The notes under the pieces: model-generated
What the model was told of the DNA's origin: nothing
The model's input: the letters and a program-made list of their open reading frames with translations, nothing else
The model's database searches: none
Made by a program: the position numbers and the translations under genes
Shown here: positions 10,389 to 19,941 of the stretch, one piece after another
Numbering within the stretch: position 1 is the first letter of the stretch
How the letters are laid out: every line of letters starts with the position of its first letter
Source of the DNA: Paramoeba atlantica
Lineage: Eukaryota > Discosea
DNA: 64,000 bases
Reading direction: 5' to 3'
Assembly (NCBI GenBank): GCA_977017575.1
Contig: CDRNVI010000078.1
Location: 1-64,000, forward strand

Positions 10389-11252
10389 CTAGACTTCCAG
10401 ACAGTCGCGATGAAACTTCGTCTTTTTATACAAATATGTAATTTCTGTGAAATTGTTGTAGCTTAAAAGAATACCAGTCACACCAGCTCTACAATAAGGG
10501 ACTAACAAACGACCAGTGAATTGATTTCGCGTAAGTCTTAAGCATTTTAGCGTTCGAGGGAGTGCCGTAATGTTCAACGAGCCAGTGAGAGCATTGTTAG
10601 CCGCAAGGAGCACTCGCATGCCGTGCGGAAGCTGAGTAAGATCAACATGCCCACTGAATTTGTTCCATGTCACATCGATTTTTGATATCTTCAACGGGAG
10701 ATGAGTGAGAACCAGCGGTCCGTGAAAACGATTGCGGTCCAAAAACAGGAAGCGGAGTGTTGGTGGAAGATGACAAAGATCTGCGTCAGAATCGAACTGA
10801 TTTTGGCTGAGTACCAGACGTTCCATAGAGGAGGGAAGCATGTCGAGCGCAAGTTCCCCTGAAAGTTGGTTTTCATCTGCCACAAGTCGACTCACGCGTG
10901 ACGGCAAGAGATTCAACGACAATTCACCTGTAATGCAATTTACCACCTCTAACCTTCGTCCGAGATGAAGCCACAACAAGGTGTGGGGAAGATGACTCCA
11001 AAGTAGGTTACCGTCGATGAATTTTCCGGCCCATTGCAGCTTTGTTACTTGCTTGTGACGATCACATTGTACCCCTTCCCAATGGCAGGCAGATAAATTT
11101 GTGTTCCACGATTGGGGACGACGTTTCATGCTCGTGTTCTGTAAAAAAGCCTCCAGGATATGCTCTGCCGGAAGCAAAGATCTGGAAACCTTGTGAGCCC
11201 TTCGTGGTGGCTGGCTGTCCGCTGAATTTAGTCCTGAAAGCAGTTGAAACAT
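10389..11252 (-). CDS. Leucine-rich-repeat protein (LRR-2)
   Basis: 287 residues from the ATG at 11252 (MFQLLSGLNSADSQPPRRAH). The extension to 11318 has no ATG. The N-terminal cap has Trp/Cys residues typical of LRR N-domains (SACHWEGVQCDRHKQVTKL). About seven repeats follow (LPSRVSRLVADENQLSGEL, LPSSMERLVLSQNQF, LPPTLRFLFLDRNRFHGPL, LPHGMRVLLAANNALTGSL, LPRTLKCLRLTRNQFTGRL). The C-terminus is short (TKFHRDCLEV) without a clear membrane anchor. The signal peptide is weak with this start. Same family as LRR-1 at 2694-3305. Function unknown, probably protein binding at the surface or in the secretory route. Confidence 0.75.
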   Translation of the reverse strand: MFQLLSGLNSADSQPPRRAHKVSRSLLPAEHILEAFLQNTSMKRRPQSWNTNLSACHWEGVQCDRHKQVTKLQWAGKFIDGNLLWSHLPHTLLWLHLGRRLEVVNCITGELSLNLLPSRVSRLVADENQLSGELALDMLPSSMERLVLSQNQFDSDADLCHLPPTLRFLFLDRNRFHGPLVLTHLPLKISKIDVTWNKFSGHVDLTQLPHGMRVLLAANNALTGSLNITALPRTLKCLRLTRNQFTGRLLVPYCRAGVTGILLSYNNFTEITYLYKKTKFHRDCLEV

Positions 11253-11742
11253 AATGTAGAAGGAGACCAAGTTACCGGTGACACACTTTTTAACGTAATT
11301 AAAATGTATTGAGTCCAACCTTTTAGACTTTCAAAATGTACTTTTTTTAAATTAACGTAGCATAAATTAATATACCGTCCCCCCCCTATTTACTATTTAC
11401 ATACCCCTGCCGGGTAAATTGGTAATTACCCGGGTCTGCGACCCAGTTACCCGCACCGACCCGCACCGACCCGCATTGACAGGTCGTCTTAGAAAGCTAC
11501 ATATACATGTATACATCTGTTTGTTGTATCTTGTCATCGAGAAATAAACGTGCATCTTTGTTTCGGACCTTATGGTAAAGTGTTTTAAGGCTAAGTAAGA
11601 AGTCAATAATCATATTACTCTTGTGTTTGATCGCACTAACTAATCTCTGCTTACTTAAACTTATCTGTACTCATGGCTCGTCAACGACGATTAGAGCAGA
11701 CACCTAGCACGCCTGAATTATTTTCTTCATCTGATACTGAAG

Positions 11743-14004
11743 ATGGTAATACCCGAGTCAAAAAAGATGAAGCATCGCGATACTATACGGCACAAAATGA
11801 CAGTAGAATCCTTATCTGGGCAATTCGTGCTCGTGCGCTGTCCTCCCGGATGCACCCACACACACACAGATATTCTCACCGATCCTTTGGGCCAAAAGCT
11901 TCATTTCATATGTACCAAGGAAGGATGCGCTTTTGAATCTCACTCTCGTTATAAAAATGTGTACCACAAGCATCGCCGCGAGTGCTCAAGATCTCTTGAA
12001 AATTCCCGATTGGCACAGGTGGAGAGTGCAAATAATCGGGGAGTAATTGTACAGCGCTTCGTAGGAAAAGTACTGCCATGCTTACAGACCCTAACGAATC
12101 TTTCTTCTAGTCGGTTTGTCTGGCTCGTGCATAAGTACGAGGATTTACGCCCTGATGTACCTGGAACAATGATAAAAAGAGCCCTTCCGGAATCAAATTT
12201 AAAGAAGTGGCACCACTATTGTGAAGTGCTGTCGCATGACATATGGGGAAAACTTTCTGCCGACGTAGACTCGCGTAAGCTCTATGGAATTGCCGTAGAC
12301 GCGGGCATTGACAAGGTAAAGGCTGAACATATCTTGTTGTCTGTGCTGTACGTTGGGTCAGAAGAGTATGTCTTACCACCGATATATTCTCCAAGGCATC
12401 GTGCCTTTGACGGAAAGACGGCAGCTGAGCAGTTGATTTCTACTCTTCTGGCGAACCTTGGTGAAGTTCGTTTGCTCAAAATGAGATACATTATTGCGGA
12501 CGACAGTGCTATAAATCACGTGGCCAGAAACCACTGTGAAGGCGAGCTCAAGCGAATATACGATCGGATTACACCCATTGGTGAGTCTGATACGGCTGCG
12601 CTGTTGCAAGGTATTTCTTCTCTAGTGCCGCGCATTACTCTCCTATCTTGCATCGGACATATGCTAAACAATGTTTGCCAAACAGCCTTGAAACCATACG
12701 AAGAGCTCCCGTGCTTCGCCTTTAAAAAAGCTTTCAGTCAAGCTTTTTACTCCGGAGGACGTGCAAGCGCCATGAAAGGTAAATATCGGGGCGTTGCCCC
12801 GGATTTGGCGCTCGCCCATTTCGATCGAAGTGTCCTAAAAGCAGAAGAAACGTTTCGACAATCATATCATGGACTTGGCGAAGATGTTCCTACCTTCTGT
12901 CGAAAAAAGCTACAGAACACCCTGCTTGAATGTGTGTCGAAATTAAAGGACGTTTCACCGTGCGAGTCGGAACCAATAATTGAGGCACTGTCAACAGATC
13001 AAAAAACGTGGAAAGAGAAGCATTGTCTCCTACTCTCTGAGGGAGTAAAGTTGCTGAAGTCCTTACAAGCGGCACGGGAAACTCGGGGAATTCAAACACC
13101 GAAGCTAGGAGGTGTAACACGATGGTGTACCGACAAATTCACCTGCATGCAGTTCTTGGCCGAGAACATGGCCACTGTCTCGGCATTAGTTCACAATGAA
13201 AGTGAGAAGCCCAAGGCTTCACCCTCCATACTGAAATGTAAACGTTTGCTGGATCAGTTTGGTTTCAGGGCGATCGGTGCCAGTTGCGAAGATTTTCTAC
13301 AGCAATGCAAGATCCTACACAGCGCCTTGCGTAAATTTTCGGACAATGCTGGTAAGCCAATGGCCACGCACGTTGGAACAACGCTGCAACTTTTATTCGA
13401 GCACAGCGAGAGTGAATCTGCACCGGAACTTCTGAAAGAATCTTTGATTTATCACAAAAAGCGCTTGCAGAAAAACCATAACATGCGATTTTGGAGCGAT
13501 ATTCTATGGTTTCGCCCAGCGTGGATCGTGAAATTCGCTCGTCCATGCGCATTACAACCCATTTCAGTGGGTCGAGCGAACAACATATTTGATAAGAATG
13601 CGGATGGAACATCTGCTGAAACTCCGATCTTTGAAATCTCGGCTGACGAGTGGTCGAAGTATGTCTCCTGCTCCGATTATGGTTGGGATCCGACGGTATT
13701 TCTGAACGAGTACGAGTGGTGGTGTGGTCCCGGAAGTGAGATGTTTCCCTCTGTTTGCGAAGCGGCTACGCACTACGTATGGACGCCTCCCTTAGTTAAC
13801 AGATGTGATTCGTGGCTGTCTATAATCGGGTACATGCACAGTTCCAGACAGGCTTCCCTGGCTCCTGATGTCGTTTCTCACCAGATCTTCGTACGTGGAA
13901 ATTGCGACAAATTGGGTTATATTCTTCCGAACGAAGGTGTTTCTCAGGATGGTAGCGATGTTGAAGTATCTGATGTCGAAGAAGATGAATTTGTTATGCA
14001 GTAA
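11743..14004 (+). CDS. hAT-like transposase (hAT-1)
   Basis: 753 residues. A BED-like zinc finger lies near residues 57-85 (CTKEGCAF...YHKHRREC). The RNase-H-like core shows GIAVDAGIDKVKAEHI (first acidic site), YIIADDSAINHVARN, then SCIGHMLNNVC, matching the CxxHxLN motif of hAT transposases. GGVTRWCTDKF matches the hAT TRW motif. The C-terminal dimerisation region is recognisable (YEWWCGPGSEMFPSVCEAAT ... CDSWLSIIGY ... DVVSHQIFVRGN), although the usual SER-FS motif is replaced by CDSxLS. An upstream frame at 11673 (MARQRRLEQTPSTPELF) resembles the start of the sister protein and is joined by a one-base shift, so the N-terminus may be damaged or begin at 11743. No in-frame stops in the core, so it is potentially active. 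Confidence 0.85.
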   Translation: MVIPESKKMKHRDTIRHKMTVESLSGQFVLVRCPPGCTHTHTDILTDPLGQKLHFICTKEGCAFESHSRYKNVYHKHRRECSRSLENSRLAQVESANNRGVIVQRFVGKVLPCLQTLTNLSSSRFVWLVHKYEDLRPDVPGTMIKRALPESNLKKWHHYCEVLSHDIWGKLSADVDSRKLYGIAVDAGIDKVKAEHILLSVLYVGSEEYVLPPIYSPRHRAFDGKTAAEQLISTLLANLGEVRLLKMRYIIADDSAINHVARNHCEGELKRIYDRITPIGESDTAALLQGISSLVPRITLLSCIGHMLNNVCQTALKPYEELPCFAFKKAFSQAFYSGGRASAMKGKYRGVAPDLALAHFDRSVLKAEETFRQSYHGLGEDVPTFCRKKLQNTLLECVSKLKDVSPCESEPIIEALSTDQKTWKEKHCLLLSEGVKLLKSLQAARETRGIQTPKLGGVTRWCTDKFTCMQFLAENMATVSALVHNESEKPKASPSILKCKRLLDQFGFRAIGASCEDFLQQCKILHSALRKFSDNAGKPMATHVGTTLQLLFEHSESESAPELLKESLIYHKKRLQKNHNMRFWSDILWFRPAWIVKFARPCALQPISVGRANNIFDKNADGTSAETPIFEISADEWSKYVSCSDYGWDPTVFLNEYEWWCGPGSEMFPSVCEAATHYVWTPPLVNRCDSWLSIIGYMHSSRQASLAPDVVSHQIFVRGNCDKLGYILPNEGVSQDGSDVEVSDVEEDEFVMQ

Positions 14005-14305
14005 TGATTAATGTATAATATTTTATTGTTAATATTAATGCTATGCATAGTATCACAGTATCATACACTGCCGTATAAATGTTTTCTATGTGGTGATTCT
14101 TTATAGTTTCACCTTAGTTTGCTAGGACTCGAGGGTAAACTCGACTGGCCAAAAAAAATAAAAAAAAATTGGTACCATTGCGGTGTTAGGGGGTAGGCTT
14201 CCGGTGGGCCTAGGGGGTTCACACCAAAAAAAATAATAAAATAGATGGGCGACACAAGCAAATCAGTAGAGGGAATTCTTCTTATGGAAGGAATTCCTCA
14301 TCGCT

Positions 14306-14330
14306 AAAGATACCGTTTCTGTACATAGAG
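14306..14330 (+). other. Short match to a kinetoplastid spliced-leader exon core
   Basis: GATACCGTTTCTGTAC differs by one base from GATACAGTTTCTGTAC, part of the T. cruzi spliced-leader exon as I recall it. It lies in the 3' region of hAT-1, lacks the rest of the exon and a following GT donor, and has no evident Sm site, so it is not called an SL RNA gene. Confidence 0.2.
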
Positions 14331-14543
14331 CATTCTGTGCCAATCCTACGAATCAGCACACTTGAGAGGAAATCATTTTGTATTTAATGGCTAGTGCGCC
14401 GATGCGGGTCTGTGTGGGTCGGTGCGGGTAACTGGGTCACAGACCCGGGTAATTTACCCGCACAGACCCGCTAATGGGTAATTACCCATCGACCCGGCAG
14501 GGGTATGTATTTAGTACTTCGCCCCCTACTTAGTGCTTAATTT

Positions 14544-14947
14544 GGTTAAAGTAAAGCAAAATTCGCCTTTTTTGAAAAAAATTGCTTTACACCCTATCTA
14601 GAAATCTACCTTTGCACTTCTTAGTACAGTGCCACACACTATCCTCTAATTCCATTTCTTTTGTTGATGAGTGTGTCCTTTTTCCACAGAAAACCCTTCT
14701 CGTGACAAGCCCGTGGCTTTGAAGCCACTGCTCGCACTATGCTTCCGTCCGGCGTGATATACGGCTGAGGGTGAACTTTCTTCGACAAGCGAACCCCCGA
14801 CACCCCTGGCATACCATAGAAAATAACGGAAAAAGGGTATACAATAGTCATATACAATATTATGTACGTAGATAATGTCCTTTTGTCGAAAGGAAAAATG
14901 TCAAGCTAAAAAGTTATAAGAAAAGCGAATTTTCTTTTACTTTCACC
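14544..14947. mobile_element. Merlin-type MITE, 8-bp target duplication
   Basis: 404 bp. Left end GGTTAAAGTAAAGCAAAATT; the right end is its near complement (GGTGAAAGTAAAAGAAAATT when reversed). Exact 8-bp direct repeats CTTAATTT flank it (14536-14543 and 14948-14955). The ends resemble those of the transposase-bearing Merlin element at 15001. It has no transposase of its own. Confidence 0.85.
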
Positions 14948-15625
14948 CTTAATTTCAACGCTTAGTAGAGATTGGCGCGGCAAAGCGGCGCCGATTTTTG
15001 GGTGAAACTGAAGCAAACTTAGCTTTTTTCTTGATTAATTTTTTTTCCTATTTTTTGCCCCCCCAAAAAAAAAATCTTTTTATTCTACTAGGCTTATTTT
15101 TTGATTTTTCGTGATTTTGTTATGCTTTGTCAAGGGTGTGCTGGGTTTTCTTGTCGGGGTGACCTCACATTAAGCAAAGTTGCACTTTGGACCGAGCAGT
15201 AATGTGCCGAATGGATGAAAAGCCACAAGCTGGTAGCCCAGAAAGTTGTGTGCTACAGGAATGTACACAAGTCACCCCAACACATGAAACTCACTGGCGC
15301 AAAGTGGTGGTGTACCAAAAATTGCAACGGAAGGTATGGTGCTTTGGGGCCGCTTGTTCCCGGCAGAGCTCATAGAACCACCAAACAAATGCTGAAATAT
15401 GTCATTCTCTATGTACGGGGCGGGCGTCATGCCGATGCAGAAGCGGAAGCGGAGGTGAGCAACCGAACCGTAGTATCTTTAAGACAGTGGATGGACTCTT
15501 TAATGCCCACTGCTCACTTACGTCGACGCATTCGGAATCGATCATCCATTACTAGAATGCAATGCGATAAAACTTTCTATTCCATCAGAAAGCGCCATCG
15601 TGGACGTCATGGGGCCAGACGTGTA

Positions 15626-16739
15626 CAGTCAGCAAAAAAACCGTTCGAATGTTTCGGTTCTTTTTTTCTTTTGTATAGAGCTATTGATTAAATATCACCG
15701 TTGCGCTGGTAATGTGTGCTAGTAGTGTAGGCATGAGTGTCACCTAATAGTACCCGTGGATAGTTCACCTCAGCTCGTTCTACCAAAGAAATAAGAATGA
15801 ATATAAAAAAGTTTAGAATTCGAAAGGTTTTTTTGCTACCTATTATAGAGAAAATCTTGTCCCAAAAAATAGATGAAACGTAATCGCCCAAGAGAGATTA
15901 TGCCCGTAAAATTAGTATTTAGTATTCCCCCCACGAGCCTTCAGCACTGCCTTCGTACGGGCAGGCATACTGTCCACCTGGGCACGACATACTGAGGGTG
16001 GTATGTTCGCCCATTCCATTTTTACCCTCTCCCACAACTCTCGGACCCCGCTTGGTGGATCATCGTGCGCTGCAAGGCGCCGCTTGAGTTCCCCCCAAAC
16101 GTTTTCGATTGGATTTAAGTCAGGGACTGCGGGGGCCACCGCATGACTTCAAACCCGGTACCGCGGAGGTGCCGTTGCGCACAATGGTTTGTGTGCTTGG
16201 GGTCATTATCTTGTTGGAAGATGACCATTGGGGGGTCTAGACGCATAGTTTCAATGGAGGGGGCAAGATGTTGTGGGAGAGGGTAAAAATGGAGAGAGTT
16301 GTTGGGAGAGAGTTGTTGGGTTCGAGAGTTGTGGGAGAGGGTAAAAATGGAATGGGCGAACATACCACCCTCAGTATGTCGTGCCCAGGTGGACAGTATG
16401 CCTGCCCGTACGAAGGCAGTGCTGAAGGCTCGTGGGGGGAATACTAAATACTAATTTTACGTGCATAATCTCGCTTGGGCGATTACGTTTCATCTATTTT
16501 TTGGGACAAGATTTTCTCTATAATAGGTAGCAAAAAAACCTTTCGAATGCTAAACTTTTTTATATTCATTCTTATTTCTTTGGTAGAACGAACTGAGGTG
16601 AACTATCTACGGGTACTATTAGGTGACACTCATGCCTACACTACTAGCACACATTACCAGCGCAACGGTGATATTTAATCAATAGCTCTATACAAAAGAA
16701 AAAAAAACCGAAACATTCGAACGGTTATTTTGCTGACTG
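15626..16739. mobile_element. Palindromic Tc1-type foldback element
   Basis: 1114 bp, flanked by TA (15624-15625, 16740-16741) inside the Merlin transposase. It starts CAGTCAGCAAAAAAACCGTT and ends with the complement. The two arms are near-perfect inverted copies for about 420 bp (15626-16046 against 16319-16739), with about 270 bp between. Each arm includes the 3' end of a Tc1 transposase gene, so this element is a head-to-head partial duplication of a Tc1 element, not one with merely long terminal repeats. The matching open frames at 15688-15891 (minus) and 16475-16678 (plus) are just the two arms. Confidence 0.9.
15912..16300 (-). pseudogene. Tc1 transposase C-terminal fragment
   Basis: The minus strand encodes VIFQQDNDPKHTN (second catalytic Asp) and VMRWPPQS, then after a frame change PDLNPIENVWGELKRRL (third acidic residue) and an end ARTKAVLKARGGNTKY. 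The start and first catalytic domain are missing. The final about 45 codons are also present in the other arm of the palindrome. Confidence 0.8.
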
Positions 16740-17382
16740 TACGTAGCGATGGAACGCAAGTAGCACAGACTATCGCTGTTACTACCAGATCTAACAAATT
16801 ATCCGAAATTTTCATGGAAATAGTCTCTGATCGCACTGCCGCAACGCTCGTTCCAAAAATTGATGAACTTGCTTCTGGGGGTCGCACTCGAATTTGGACT
16901 GATGGCGCCCGTCATAATCTAAAACTTCGGTCCAAGTACGAGTGACGAAGTGTAAATCATCGTCAGCAATGGGTCACCCCAGACGGGGTACATACAAACA
17001 CTGTCGAATGTGCTAACTCTATGGCTAAGAAGCGTTTGAAGCGTGAAGGAAATGTTTTGGGGAGCAAGCCAGGGAAAAGATCAGACCGAGTTCAAGCAAT
17101 TGCATCAGTTCAAGCAATTGCTGAAAAGTGTAACGGAAGTTTGAAGAGGAACGGCGGGGATGTCATGCTGAGAATCCTCGAGAACTTGCAGACTCATTGC
17201 ACTTGTATTCATCTTTAAGTTCACAGAGTTATGTAAGAAAGTCTTAAGATATTGAAGTAAGAAAGAAATCAATTTAAATTCATTGTACTGGAAGAGAGTA
17301 GCTTCGAAGTAGAGCCAGGATTCATCGGAAATATCAAAAAATATGAAAAATGCTAAATTTGCTTCAGTTTAACCGATTTTTG

Positions 17383-17759
17383 ATAATATTACATTTCGTC
17401 TGATCTACCCATTTGAAATAAAAGTGGAAACAGTTTCGTTTTCTTGACACGCCCCTCTCTGTTGTATGTCGATTGGACCCCTTTCTGGCTGGTGCAGATC
17501 AAGCCAACCACTCCCTCGAGTTGGTTCACTGACTAAACAGATTGACAGAGCCATCAAAATCTTTTTGATCCCTCTTTCTCATTTGGTGTTCAGTGCCAAC
17601 TATGTTCGCCAACGATTTTTACCACCGGAACCTGTCATCGTGATTCCGTCACCTGAAGAGGTCAGCACTTCATTGGTTCAGGTTGATACCCTGCAGCGAG
17701 AGAAAGAAGCTGTACCCGCGAAAAAACGACGCATTGATTACCCCCCTCTAATAAGTAAT
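17383..17759 (+). other. Unassigned stretch between Merlin and the nested cluster
   Basis: An open frame from 17466 (130 codons) includes SANYVRQRFLPPEPVIVIPS and VPAKKRR and runs into the following element. It has no recognised domain and may be a fragment of an older element ORF. Confidence 0.25.
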
Positions 17760-17927
17760 TACTATCCCCCCCTATTTACATACCCTGGAGTAATCGATGT
17801 AGTAAATTACTACCGGTTACTACCGATTACTACATTGTTCAGTGTAATTATCTGCTAGTCCCAAAATTTAGTGTGAGTATCACCAATTCTATATCCCGCC
17901 TTGTGGTTGTACATACAGTTGTATATA

Positions 17928-18647
17928 CTGTCCCCCCTACTTAAGAGTCCGCGGGATACCCCCCCCTACTTAAGAGTCCTTTTTGACGGAGCCTCGGGCT
18001 GCCTGCGGCGCGAAGCGCCGCCAGATTTTTTTTTGATTGTTTTCTATTTTCTATGATTTTTTTATGTTGTCTGCCCATTGCGTTTAGTTGCGTTTTTAAT
18101 ATTTCAAAGCTATTTATACTTGATAGTACTCCGAGGAAGGAGTAGACATGGGACACAACCATCCTCCTCAACCCCCTTCAACTCTCTCGCGAACTGATCG
18201 AAGTTCTCCTCCCCTCCGATCACCCTTCTCACACGAGAACGGCAAATCTGCCGACCAACCCCCTTCATCTATCTCCCCATCTAACCAAGGTAACCTTCCG
18301 TTACCCCATTCCGGTAGCCAACCTCGTTCTCTTCTATCCCAAGTGTGCGCGGTATTGCATTACGAATATCATTATATTCTCCTGCATATCAAGGGTCACA
18401 TTTTGAATATTTATGACAGTTTTTTTGAACGTACCTCTGTAGCACGTGGGGTACAGACGCCGATCTTCATTAGACCAAAATAGAGAAAAAAAAATAGAGT
18501 AAAAAAATATAGACAAAAAAGGAACCGGCCATATTGAAATTTTATGAAAAAATGCTGACCCCCTACTTAAGAGTCCGAAAAATTGTGACCCCCCACTTAA
18601 GAGTCCAAATGCCCAAAATCGGCGGACTCTTAAGTAGGGGGGGGCAG
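17928..18647. mobile_element. 720-bp MITE of the CTTAAGAGTCC family (copy 1)
   Basis: Flanked by TA (17926-17927, 18648-18649). Ends CTGTCCCCCCTACTTAAGAG and complement. CTTAAGAGTCC is repeated two to three times near each end with poly-C runs. A nearly identical 722-bp copy in the other orientation sits at 58823-59544. Internal frames (for example 18148-18483) are not supported as genes. Confidence 0.9.
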
Positions 18648-19348
18648 TATGTATTTCATGGTCGAAATGACAATAGTCTTGTAATTTCTACTCTCTCCAT
18701 TGTTCAGTCATGATGCGGCGGGGCACGGGGAAGCGCGTGCGGAAAAGTAGAGAATCTGAATCGGTGGCTGGAGGAGGCGAATCTGTTGATGTGGGTGGAG
18801 AACCTGAATCCCCAAGAGTCACCCGAGAGCAGCGTTCTAATCCTTCAGCGCGTGTGCGCAGGGAATTGTCGAGGGCACTGGGGCAGCGTTTGAATGAATC
18901 TCCAACACAGGCAACAGTAACTACTTCAGGATTGTTAACTCCGAATTCACGACAATTAACACGAGCACGTACGGGAAATGTGGATGATCCTTTGAGATAC
19001 GGAGAGCTATCCTTGTTTTTTAAGTACGAGCTTTGCAATTTCTCTAATTCTGAAAACGAAAATGATTCTACCAGCGCATGCCAGAAAGAACTTGAAACAC
19101 GCACCGACATTGGGACATACCTGCAAGACGCAGCAAACCAACGACGTCATGCAATCTGCCTGTACTGTGGCGCTGTTTTTCACAGCCGTTGCACACAGAC
19201 TTAGAGGGCTGAAACCTGGAGGACCCTGTCACTTATCAGGTGGGATCGGGTGGAATCGGTCGGGATCGGCGCTTGAGTAGCTTCTTAAGATACTGTATTT
19301 TTTACTACTTTGACCTTTTTTCTATCACTTTTTATTCTTTATTAGGCT

Positions 19349-19435
19349 CTTCGTTAAACGTAGTGGTTGTTTTCAACTTAGATGACACCACTGCTGCACG
19401 CTTCGCCTTGAAAACTACTGCCGCGTTTAACGAAG
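19349..19435. repeat. 87-bp hairpin repeat (CTTCGTTAAACG), copy 1
   Basis: Starts CTTCGTTAAACG and ends CGTTTAACGAAG, with an inner inverted pair GGTTGTTTTCAAC / CTTGAAAAC. A second 87-bp copy lies at 41075-41161. The two agree at most positions, and differences in the stems partly compensate. Confidence 0.75.
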
Positions 19436-19599
19436 AGACTAAAAAAATGGAGAACGATACTAAAACAACAACGATCGTATCTACAACTTTGCTTGTTAAG
19501 TAGTACTTTACTTGTTAAGCAGAACAGTACTTGCTTTTAGAGGGGGGAAAGTCCTTCAACAAAGTACTTTCAGCAATTCAACCCTGAATGTATTGCATC

Positions 19600-19712
19600 A
19601 CGCAATTCCCCCCTATTTTTGGGACATTTAGACTAAATACTAAATTAGTATTTTTGTGTGATTCAATTTGTTCCCAAATAATTTCGATGGGGTTGAGATC
19701 AGGAGACTTAGG
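19600..19712 (-). pseudogene. Tc1-C transposase, C-terminal part
   Basis: The minus strand reads PKSPDLNPIEIIWEQIESH, the third catalytic motif of Tc1 transposases. The preceding codons lie beyond hAT-2, at 26072 and above (LAWPP). One copy of the 6-bp duplication joins the two in frame (WPPKSPDLNP). A C-terminal tail follows to about 19600 and is poorly preserved. Confidence 0.7.
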
Positions 19713-19941
19713 CATAGTCTAACTAGTATTTTAGTATATACTATAGTATATACTATGAGATACTACTTTTCGAAGGTGTCTATAATCTTATTAAGTGTCT
19801 ATAGAAATGTAGTTTTTCCCTGTATATGAATGGAAAGATTTGTCTTTATTGCGACATTTAGGACTGGTACACAAGTATTGCTCAGCCTTTTTGTTTACAC
19901 CTTATCACTTCCTTTAATCACCTTGTCACTCACTGTTTTAA

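Larger units (their letters stand above)
11400..14507 (+). mobile_element. hAT-like element hAT-1 with apparent 6-bp target duplication
   Basis: 3108 bp. The left end starts CATACCCCTGCCGGGT and the right end is its complement, both running into about 80-110 bp of inverted repeat built of GGGTAATTACCC and ACCCGCACCGACCC blocks. It is bounded on both sides by TATTTA (11394-11399 and 14508-14513). It carries one long transposase frame, making it the most intact of three related elements here (others at 17779-31195 and 19713-26071). Confidence 0.85.
15112..17218 (+). pseudogene. Merlin/ISXO2-family transposase, interrupted
   Basis: The first exon-like part reads through KWWCTKNCNGRYGALG (Trp/Cys zinc motif), then RGGRHADAEAEAEVSNRTV (HTH) and QCDKTFYS (position of the first catalytic Asp) up to about 15623. 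After the nested element it resumes in frame at 16742 with GTQVAQTIAVTTRSNKL, then GGRTRIWTDGARH (second Asp) and, past an in-frame stop at 16942-16944, VNHRQQWVTPDGVHTNTVE, the ISXO2 signature HTN.IE. A further stop lies upstream of the ATG at 15215. Removing the insert with one TA restores the frame across the junction. The stops show that this copy cannot make a full transposase. Confidence 0.85.
15001..17374 (+). mobile_element. Merlin (IS1016/ISXO2-like) transposon, 8-bp target duplication
   Basis: 2374 bp including a nested element. Left end GGTGAAACTGAAGCAAACTT, right end reversed GGTTAAACTGAAGCAAATTT. The 8-bp repeats GATTTTTG at 14993-15000 and 17375-17382 are identical. It carries a broken transposase gene interrupted by a TA-flanked palindromic element at 15626-16739. 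Confidence 0.9.

Noticed and set aside
15688-16678. Two nearly identical 67-residue proteins on opposite strands
   Set aside because: They are the two arms of a palindromic transposon and have no coding signal beyond that.
17928-18647. ORF 18148-18483 as a gene in the 720-bp MITE
   Set aside because: The copy at 58823-59544 does not give clear protein-level conservation, and the element has no room for a transposase.
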